Shown here in pieces: positions 59,472 through 64,000 of a stretch of 64,000 nucleotides of DNA. The stretch comes from a virus. Position numbers and translations under genes: made by a program. Where the stretch lies: the IMG/VR virus record IMGVR_UViG_3300023116_000035, positions 1-64,000 of that record; one strand, written 5' to 3'. Every line of letters begins with the position of its first letter. The stretch's first letter is position 1. The notes beneath the pieces were generated by a model that saw only the letters and a list, made by a program, of their open reading frames with translations, had not been told where the DNA came from and ran no database searches.

Positions 59472-59789
59472 TTGGAGTCAACATTTTACACAGTATTCGA
59501 CGAAAACAATTTGGACTTTCCGGAAGTGGAGGATATCGCTCAATGTTTTGCAAACGTCTATGACGATTTTGGTAGACCTGATCCTGACAGTAATCTTGAT
59601 CTTTATCGAGAGAAGTTACCAGAGATGTTGCAGAAGGTTTGTGACAGTTTGATGATCAAATATATTTACTGTAGCGTAAATATATTGTTGTTCACAGACG
59701 GTGTGGTTGAGGGTAATGACATTGATCAATTGTTGAAGAATTTGAAGGAGAAACATCGGAACGATCCAGCTGTTCCACTAGTTGAATAA
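59472..59789 (+). CDS. Hypothetical acidic protein
   Basis: 105 residues from a TTG preceded by GGGGA. Alpha-beta, acidic. Isolated between two gaps; family unknown. Confidence 0.6.
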   Translation: MESTFYTVFDENNLDFPEVEDIAQCFANVYDDFGRPDPDSNLDLYREKLPEMLQKVCDSLMIKYIYCSVNILLFTDGVVEGNDIDQLLKNLKEKHRNDPAVPLVE

Positions 59790-59797
59790 GTAAACAA

Positions 59798-59934
59798 TAC
59801 CCCCAACCCTTTTATGCAGTAATCCTTAGGATTGTTTAAACATAAATTGTGTTGGGGGTACTTTAACTTACATTAAGTTTTGCTCGCCTTAGAGAGCAAA
59901 TTAGACGGGTCTGAGAGGACTCTGGAGGTATAAA
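59798..59934 (+). promoter_or_regulatory. Structured intergenic leader with strong terminator-like stem
   Basis: TACCCCCAAC (59798-59807) pairs perfectly with GTTGGGGGTA (59851-59860); inside is ATCC/GGAT, and after it TTTGCTC/GAGCAAA (near 59878-59900) and GGAGG ahead of the ATG at 59935. It probably ends the upstream transcript and shapes the leader of the next gene. Confidence 0.55.
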
Positions 59935-60150
59935 ATGACAGGTTGGAATATCGATTACTCTTTGCGTGGTACTCGTATTGAGTTGGTTCATACTAGTGAT
60001 CCTTATACTAAGTTGAAGCCAGGAGATAAAGGTACTATTAAGTTTGAACATCAGGATAGTATTGCTGTGATGTGGGACTGTGGTTCTGCTCTTAGCATGA
60101 GAGAATGTGATGGAGATAGGTTCAAGGTTTTGGAGGAAGAAAATGTCTGA
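59935..60150 (+). CDS. DUF4314-like protein
   Basis: 71 residues. G-T-R-I-E-L-V-H-T-S-D-P-Y-T-K-L-K-P-G-D-K-G-T with later V-M-W-D-C-G-S matches DUF4314, a small SH3-like beta fold in phages and bacteria; function unknown. GGAGG stands before the ATG. Confidence 0.75.
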   Translation: MTGWNIDYSLRGTRIELVHTSDPYTKLKPGDKGTIKFEHQDSIAVMWDCGSALSMRECDGDRFKVLEEENV

Positions 60151-60343
60151 TCAGTATACGGTTTGGAAGTTGTTTATAGGTCATGAAGATGCAAAGGGTA
60201 CACCTGAGGAAACTGCTGAGATCTATAATGATCTGATCCTAGAGGCTTTAAATGAGAAACTGGCACCGGCTTTTATTGATTTGGAGTGTGAGGATTACGG
60301 CAGTCCTAATGCTGTCTTTGATGTGGAGGATTTAGATGATTGA
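60143..60343 (+). CDS. Small acidic protein
   Basis: 66 residues from the ATG at 60143 (GAGGAAG upstream). Acidic, helical centre, beta end. Unknown. Confidence 0.55.
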   Translation: MSDQYTVWKLFIGHEDAKGTPEETAEIYNDLILEALNEKLAPAFIDLECEDYGSPNAVFDVEDLDD

Positions 60344-60572
60344 TGAAATGTATATAGTTATGCATGGAAATCCTTTTGAGGGCTATCAGTTTTTCGGTCC
60401 TTTTGGAACTATAGATGATGCACAGGATTGGGGTGAATCTAATTCTGAATTAGAGTGGTACTTGGTTCGATTAGAAGAGCCTGAGGGTGCTGATTACATT
60501 AAGGGTGGCTATTACTGGTCAGATGCGGCTAAAGAGATTGTTCAGGAAATGAGGAAGGCTAATGGGTCTTGA
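60336..60572 (+). CDS. Small hypothetical protein
   Basis: 78 residues. Y-I-V-M-H-G-N-P-F-E-G-Y-Q-F-F-G-P-F resembles a phage family with the P-F-x-G-x-x-F-x-G-P-F core that often precedes a W-Y-L-V strand. Unknown function. Confidence 0.6.
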   Translation: MIDEMYIVMHGNPFEGYQFFGPFGTIDDAQDWGESNSELEWYLVRLEEPEGADYIKGGYYWSDAAKEIVQEMRKANGS

Positions 60573-60831
60573 TTTCAGCGAGTATAAGGCTGACCCTAAT
60601 TTTTGTGTCTATTGTAGGCGTAGAGATATAGGTATTCATGACAATTATGTCATGGAGAAAGATGTGATTGTTGTGACTGTTTCTTGCAACATTTGTGATG
60701 GGAAATGGACTGAATGTTATACGTTGAGTTCTGTATCTTATGACGACAACTTTGTTGCAAAGACTGCTGAACAATTGGATCATGAGTATCGTATTGCGAA
60801 TATGACTGAGGAGGAAATTTATGGAAGATAA
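60562..60831 (+). CDS. Zinc-ribbon protein
   Basis: 89 residues. C-V-Y-C (15-18) and C-N-I-C (about 42-45) flank a beta hairpin, with W-T-E-C-Y-T-L after it: a typical zinc ribbon. Confidence 0.65.
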   Translation: MGLDFSEYKADPNFCVYCRRRDIGIHDNYVMEKDVIVVTVSCNICDGKWTECYTLSSVSYDDNFVAKTAEQLDHEYRIANMTEEEIYGR

Positions 60832-61033
60832 TTATATTCCGGATTGGTTTGATGCGATTCTTCGTATCAGATACAACTCTGACGTTCTCATTGAGGAATT
60901 GCAAAAGGATGGAATTGAGAATGTTACTATTGATGACATTATGATCGCCATTGATCGCAAGTTGACTGATCTTTATGGTCATCGTAGTAGTCGTGAATTT
61001 GTTGTGTTTGATTCTGATGGAGAGGAGTGGTAA
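60821..61033 (+). CDS. Small hypothetical protein
   Basis: 70 residues with D-W-F-D-A-I-L-R-I and an acidic end. GAGGAG precedes the ATG. Unknown. Confidence 0.55.
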   Translation: MEDNYIPDWFDAILRIRYNSDVLIEELQKDGIENVTIDDIMIAIDRKLTDLYGHRSSREFVVFDSDGEEW

Positions 61034-61236
61034 TGGATAATCGGTTGTTGAATGCTCAGAGTACTAAGATTGCTTCTTGGTTGAAAGATAATGGTTACAC
61101 TTCACTGGTTGAGTGGGGTTTGGATTCTGATTATTGTATGGATGATGATGGGATTTGGTACGATGACAATGGTAATGCAGTGGATATCTTCTCCCAAGCT
61201 TACTATGCAATGGAGGCAGCAAATGAAAGTGTGTAA
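61033..61236 (+). CDS. Small acidic protein
   Basis: 67 residues from the ATG in a TAATG overlap. Acidic central part (D-D-D-G-I-W-Y-D-D-N-G). Unknown. Confidence 0.55.
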   Translation: MDNRLLNAQSTKIASWLKDNGYTSLVEWGLDSDYCMDDDGIWYDDNGNAVDIFSQAYYAMEAANESV

Positions 61237-61405
61237 AGATTGCGGTTCTGATGCGGTTACTGAGATCGCTTATATCATCTTGAATGATAACGATTATGTT
61301 AGTAGGTCTGGCATATTTGTTTGTGATATTTGTACTATGAATCATCCTAGAAGCGAGGGGATTGGGGTGGTTGATCAAAATAAGGCACCGATAAGGGGAA
61401 TATAA
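61223..61405 (+). CDS. Zinc-ribbon mini-protein
   Basis: 60 residues from the ATG at 61223. C-K-D-C and C-D-I-C flank beta strands in a zinc-ribbon spacing. Unknown role. Confidence 0.6.
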   Translation: MKVCKDCGSDAVTEIAYIILNDNDYVSRSGIFVCDICTMNHPRSEGIGVVDQNKAPIRGI

Positions 61406-61575
61406 TGACTGAAACGGGTGAGTATCTTAATGATTTGGAGTGGTTGCATTTTTTGGTTTTAGAGATGCAGGATGATGGATATGAGTTACCTGCCGGTGAT
61501 TATGATATGGTAATCAAAATCGTAGAGGATGTTAGGGAATACTTCCTGCTTAAATGGGTGAAGGAAAATGTCTGA
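61405..61575 (+). CDS. Small acidic protein at the end of the array
   Basis: 56 residues, acidic and helical (W-L-H-F-L-V-L-E-M-Q). ATG overlaps the previous stop. Last rightward gene before the repeat region. Confidence 0.5.
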   Translation: MTETGEYLNDLEWLHFLVLEMQDDGYELPAGDYDMVIKIVEDVREYFLLKWVKENV

Positions 61576-62160
61576 GAATTCTGGCGGGGTGAAAGTATTT
61601 ATATCTATAGATAGATACATAGATATAGATACGTATCTCAGACTAGGATACGCCCCAATTCAGATTCTGAATTAAGAAAATACGTACAGAATAACGTATA
61701 ACGTTCTTGTGTTGTGTGTTCAAATAAAGGTAAATATATTAAAGAAAGAGACTAGTTTTTAGCATTTATCACATAAAATCGTAAAAAACCTTAGGATTAT
61801 TTACTTTTCCTATGTATGGCTGCGTCAATTAGGCGGGTATGGGTTGTGTTCCCTCTATCTATAGAGAGAAACACCTATACCCGCTTTTTTGCGTTATGCC
61901 CTAATTTTCCTAAGGGTTTAAATATAAGTGTGTCTATCCCCTATCTATAGGTGGGCACATAAAGCCGCCATAAAGTTTATTATGATTTGTATCATAAAGT
62001 TCAGGCGGGGATATGGGTGTATCTGTACTACTAGAATAGATAGTAGATATGACCCCGGCATAAAGTTTGCCATAAAGTCTTGGATGAATTTCAGATTTTA
62101 CATTGGTGTAATCTGTTAACTAGATTTTTCTCTATCTTTCATTAGTTAGTTACTAAATTG
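61576..62160. repeat. AT-rich repeat region between convergent operons
   Basis: No gene. Holds palindromes around TATCTATAG (61602-61611, near 61853 and near 61938), AGATACGTATCT (61627-61638), ATTCAG/CTGAAT (61658-61672) and five copies of CATAAAG at about 61958, 61970, 61991, 62058 and 62069. The density of short direct and inverted repeats in AT-rich DNA would suit a replication origin or a protein-binding iteron array; that is inference. Confidence 0.5.
61833..61890 (+). terminator. Intrinsic terminator of the rightward operon
   Basis: GCGGGTATGGGT (61833-61844) pairs with ACCTATACCCGC (61873-61884; one G-U) with an inner CTCTAT/ATAGAG hairpin, followed by six T. It should end transcription of the small-gene array. 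Confidence 0.8.
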
Positions 62161-62170
62161 TTTTGCTTGT

Positions 62171-62257
62171 GTTAGGTTAGTTTTGTTACAGTGCTAACCT
62201 AACGCATTCAACTTGGAGCAGTATGTTAGGTTAGTTTCGAACCAGTGCTAACCTAAC
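62171..62257. repeat. Two adjacent GTTAGGTTAG - 13 bases - CTAACCTAAC elements
   Basis: First copy 62171-62203, second 62225-62257. Both have perfect 10-base arms and 13-base spacers that resemble each other (TTTTGTTACAGTG and TTTCGAACCAGTG). A third, shorter-armed relative lies at 43094-43121. They sit between convergent genes and could act as operators or RNA hairpins. Confidence 0.75.
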
Positions 62258-62275
62258 GAACCAGGCCATCTAACG

Positions 62276-62328
62276 CAAAAGACCCTCACCTAACTTGGAC
62301 CGGTATCTGTCCTTGTTAGATGAGGGTC
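62276..62328 (-). terminator. Terminator of the leftward gene at 62391
   Basis: GACCCTCA (62281-62288) pairs with TGAGGGTC (62321-62328), CTAAC with GTTAG and GGAC with GTCC inside. Read leftward the stem is followed by UUUU. The pentamer is part of the stem. Confidence 0.65.
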
Positions 62329-62358
62329 TAGTGCCATCGGCTGTGTTAGCCGGAGCCT

Positions 62359-62380
62359 CCCACCTGGTTTGTTAGGTGGG
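62359..62380. terminator. Hairpin just after the stop of the leftward gene
   Basis: CCCACCT (62359-62365) pairs with AGGTGGG (62374-62380) around an 8-base loop ending in GTT, so the pentamer spans the loop-stem border. No clear U-tract in the leftward direction. Confidence 0.45.
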
Positions 62381-62390
62381 GTTTGTTAGG

Positions 62391-62666
62391 TCACGCCTTG
62401 CGTGTTACCTGAGGCACACCGGCGGGCGACCAACGGACACCGACCCGGATGTTAGCGACCTTAGCCGCTGACCGGATTTGGTTTCCGTTAGTTACCTGCT
62501 CCGCTTTGGTTGTGGCCGTTAGTTCGGCAATGCGAGCGATGTCCCCAACCTTTAGGTTAGAAAGGACCTGCTCTGCCAGTGCCTGAACTAACTCAGAGGG
62601 CTTGCGACCCCGCTGTGTTACCTCAACCTCAGCTTCGGTGATGACCTCGAATGAGAAGTTCGTCAT
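62391..62666 (-). CDS. RGR-family small basic protein, member 2
   Basis: 91 residues from the ATG at 62666 (a TTG at 62675 adds three codons). Closely similar to the protein at 63260: F-x-F-E-[VL]-I, T-Q-R-G-R-x-P-S-E, G-N-Q-I-R-S-x-A-K-[VI]-A, R-W-S-P-A-G-V-P-Q. The R-G-R-K-P core looks like an AT-hook; the remainder resembles a small DNA-binding alpha-beta fold. Leftward transcription from the repeat region. G+C is higher than in the rest of the phage. Confidence 0.75.
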   Translation of the reverse strand: MTNFSFEVITEAEVEVTQRGRKPSELVQALAEQVLSNLKVGDIARIAELTATTKAEQVTNGNQIRSAAKVANIRVGVRWSPAGVPQVTRKA

Positions 62667-63090
62667 GTTAGACAAACATCCTTTCCCCGGCTTGTTAGCC
62701 GGACTGGAGGTGTACCGACGTTAGGTGGATACCCATTCCCAACGTGCTTCCCTAACTATTTGCGTCTGTTAGGTCCAGACGTACCATGCTGTCTCTCCCC
62801 GGTCTGTTAGATGAGGGTCAACTAACAGGCATGGCAAGGGCCGGAGAGGAAAAATCGAACTCTTTAGTTAGAAAGGAGCGTCGCCCCGGAGGGCTACGCC
62901 TACCTTATCAAGTTAGTTCGGGTAAAGGTAGTGTGTTAGCCATTACTCAGATATTTCTTGTTAGGTAGGCCCTGGCTCTAATGTTAGATGCGTTAAAGTC
63001 CGGACAAATATGTTAGGTTAGATTCGGTCTAGTACTCCCTAACATAAAGCCCTGGCCAGCGTTAGAATATACACTAAAGTTAGATGAGTA

Positions 63091-63161
63091 TGTTAGGTTA
63101 GAATTGCGGGTGTACAAATTCGACGAAGAGCAGTCGGAACACCCGCCGACCTAACCTAACA
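63091..63161. other. Structured inverted-repeat element, copy A
   Basis: H1: TGTTAGGTTAG (63091-63101) with CTAACCTAACA (63151-63161). A 4x4 internal loop. H2: GCGGGTGT (63106-63113) with ACACCCGC (63139-63146). A 5-base bulge (63114-63118). H3: TTCGAC (63119-63124) with GTCGGA (63133-63138), one T-G pair, and an 8-base loop. The same plan recurs at 63710-63781. Confidence 0.75.
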
Positions 63162-63198
63162 GACTTACCTAACCTAACGTATCGACCTAACAAAGAAA

Positions 63199-63220
63199 GA
63201 CCCACCCCGAAGGGTGGGTC
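63199..63220 (-). terminator. Terminator of the leftward gene at 63260
   Basis: GACCCACCC (63199-63207) pairs perfectly with GGGTGGGTC (63212-63220) around CGAA. Read leftward it is followed by UUUCUUUG. It separates the two leftward genes into independent transcripts. Confidence 0.75.
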
Positions 63221-63259
63221 TAACTTAGAGGGAAGGAATGTTAGAAGGGGGGAACTAAC

Positions 63260-63526
63260 TCAGTCCTTCATCTCGATTTGGGGGACACCGGCTGGCGACC
63301 AGCGGATACCAACCTTGCGACCGGCAATCTTTGCACCGGAGCGGATTTGGTTGCCCTTTGTCACTTTGTCAGCATCGTTAGTTGCACGCAACTCTTCGAT
63401 GCGGATGATGGCACCCTTTGACTGTGGTTCCAGAATCATTGCGATGGCCTGTGCCTCTTCTGATGGCTGACGACCACGCTGTGTGGTTTCCACATCGTCT
63501 TCGCTGATAAGTTCGAAGTTGAACAT
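63260..63526 (-). CDS. RGR-family small basic protein, member 3
   Basis: 88 residues; GAGG lies 6 bases before the ATG on the minus strand. Shares M-F-x-F-E-L-I, T-T-Q-R-G-R-Q-P-S-E-E-A-Q-A-I, S-K-G and the G-N-Q-I-R-S-G-A-K block with members 1 and 2. Roughly half of its residues match member 2. Likely binds nucleic acid; the surrounding GTTAG elements are its obvious candidate target. Confidence 0.8.
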   Translation of the reverse strand: MFNFELISEDDVETTQRGRQPSEEAQAIAMILEPQSKGAIIRIEELRATNDADKVTKGNQIRSGAKIAGRKVGIRWSPAGVPQIEMKD

Positions 63527-63709
63527 TGTTTCCTCTCTGCCGAATCAGTTGTTCATCGACTAATAGATACACTAATGTGTGTTAGCAGCTGACACAAGGC
63601 TGGCGGAAAGTTTTTTGTTAGGGGCCTTTTGTTAGAACTGAATACATTTCAGTGTTAGTCCGAATAAAGTCGAACGTTGTGTTAGATATGAGCTAAAGTT
63701 AGGTCTATT

Positions 63710-63781
63710 TGTTAGGTTAGAACCGCTGGTGTTCAACGCCGAAGCATATCTGATCGGCACACCAGCCCAACTAACCTAACA
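63710..63781. other. Structured inverted-repeat element, copy B
   Basis: H1: TGTTAGGTTAG (63710-63720) with CTAACCTAACA (63771-63781). 4x4 internal loop. H2: GCTGGTGT (63725-63732) with ACACCAGC (63759-63766). 5-base bulge (63733-63737). H3: GCCGA (63738-63742) with TCGGC (63754-63758). Compared with copy A, the H2 change is compensated on both strands and H3 is different in sequence but still paired. Confidence 0.75.
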
Positions 63782-63813
63782 GGGCAGAACTAACCTAACA
63801 TGTCTTGACTAAC

Positions 63814-63844
63814 AAAAAACCCGCCCTCTGTGTTAGAAGGCGGG
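63814..63844 (-). terminator. Terminator of the right-edge leftward gene
   Basis: CCCGCC (63820-63825) pairs with GGCGGG (63839-63844). Read leftward six U follow (AAAAAA at 63814-63819 on the plus strand). The loop contains a pentamer. Confidence 0.7.
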
Positions 63845-63868
63845 CTTTATGTTAGGTGTTGGGCTTTG

Positions 63869-64000
63869 TTAGTATTCCCGACAGAACACGACTGCGTAGT
63901 TGTCGTCGTGAGGGTGTCTAACAACTGACCACTTTGCGTAGGAATGAATGTTACGAAGCGCACCATGCATTTTGATTAGTGGTTTTGCACTTCCACCTAA
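63869..64000 (-). CDS. C-terminus of a leftward gene cut by the window edge
   Basis: Minus-strand frame open from the right edge to a TAA at 63869-63871, 43 residues seen, including A-L-R-N-I-H-S-Y-A-K-W-S-V-V and a final V-V-F-C-R-E-Y. A terminator lies just downstream, supporting a real gene. Family unknown. Confidence 0.55.
   Translation of the reverse strand, partial: LGGSAKPLIKMHGALRNIHSYAKWSVVRHPHDDNYAVVFCREY

Larger units (their letters stand above)
62667..63259. other. Non-coding spacer filled with GTTAG elements
   Basis: No convincing gene. It contains about 25 pentamers, hairpin CCGGCT/AGCCGG (62687-62702), CGTCTG/CAGACG near 62763-62780, the long structured element at 63091-63161 and the terminator at 63199-63220. 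Presumably the control region of the leftward gene at 62391. Confidence 0.6.
63527..63868. other. Non-coding control region of the leftward gene at 63260
   Basis: No gene seen. Contains about 15 pentamers, the structured element at 63710-63781 and the terminator of the next leftward gene. Confidence 0.55.
62148..64000. repeat. Dense GTTAG/CTAAC pentamer array
   Basis: About 65 copies by eye in 1.86 kb, in both orientations, many as GTTAGGTTAG or CTAACCTAAC and often at the edge of hairpins. Copies occur also inside the coding part of the gene at 62391 but rarely inside the one at 63260 (mainly at its ends). Local G+C is visibly higher than in the rest of the window. Function unknown; see findings. 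Confidence 0.8.

Noticed and set aside
61928-62119. Plus-strand 63-codon ORF in the repeat region
   Set aside because: Cys/Ile-rich low-complexity reading of the CATAAAG repeats after a strong terminator.
62281-62328. Integron attC site (A-C-C-T-A-A-C ... G-T-T-A-G-A-T)
   Set aside because: The core matches RYYYAAC/GTTRRRY, but the stem is symmetric, followed by U-tract in the leftward direction, and there is no integrase gene; the other elements have the arms in the reverse order.
62786-62968. Plus-strand 60-codon ORF
   Set aside because: Lies in the motif-dense spacer, opposite to the local gene direction and without similarity or coupling to neighbours.
62148-64000. CRISPR array or telomere-like repeat
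   Set aside because: The pentamers occur in both orientations at irregular spacing without unique spacers, and runs of TTAGG are limited to two units.

Overview
The window is part of the genome of a tailed, siphovirus-like phage of an actinobacterium. The host call rests on two WhiB-like iron-sulfur regulators (23637-23933 and 49770-50066), frequent GTG/TTG starts and several genes that appear to be transcribed without a leader. The sequence is AT-rich over most of its length, so a low-G+C actinobacterium (for example a freshwater planktonic lineage) is a plausible host; that is inference. Both ends cut genes: a Thr-rich structural protein on the left and a minus-strand gene on the right. Portal, protease and capsid genes are absent and presumably lie left of position 1.

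Layout. 1-21 kb: head-tail connectors, tail terminator, major tail protein, a tail-chaperone pair with a textbook -1 frameshift site, a 2110-residue tape measure, four tail-tip/fibre proteins (the last with a self-cleaving chaperone tail), a holin-like protein and an HNH nuclease. 21-27 kb: metallophosphoesterase, small regulators, DnaB-type helicase, DnaG-type primase and a ssDNA-binding protein. 27-38 kb: deoxyribonucleotidase, a C5-cytosine DNA methyltransferase with a second gene nested in another frame, a complete DNA polymerase III alpha subunit, a methyltransferase-kinase fusion, RecA, two resolvase-like nucleases and a Cas4/RecB-like nuclease. 38-43 kb: two glycosyltransferases flanking both terminase subunits. 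43-61.6 kb: a rightward array of about 50 small genes (zinc-knuckle mini-proteins, WhiB, a GHKL-ATPase/HExxH protein, HNH, KTSC, DUF4314-like and YubB-like proteins, an endolysin) plus a tRNA-Arg set among strongly folding non-coding segments. 61.6-64 kb: a gene-poor repeat region and leftward genes.

The most unusual signal is the pentamer GTTAG/CTAAC. I counted about 65 copies by eye in the last 1.86 kb, 13 in 43.09-43.40 kb and 5 in 41.54-41.61 kb, against one per about 500 bases expected by chance. The copies build inverted repeats. Two long ones (63091-63161 and 63710-63781) share one architecture with compensating base changes. These clusters lie beside three paralogous small proteins (41767, 62391, 63260) carrying an AT-hook-like RGR motif, whose N-terminal signature recurs in the gene at 43818. 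I infer a phage-specific DNA- or RNA-binding system made of these proteins and the repeats; nothing in the sequence proves it. The second strong signal is the nested gene at 28019-28372 inside the cytosine methyltransferase: it has its own ribosome-binding site, and base composition changes exactly at its boundaries.
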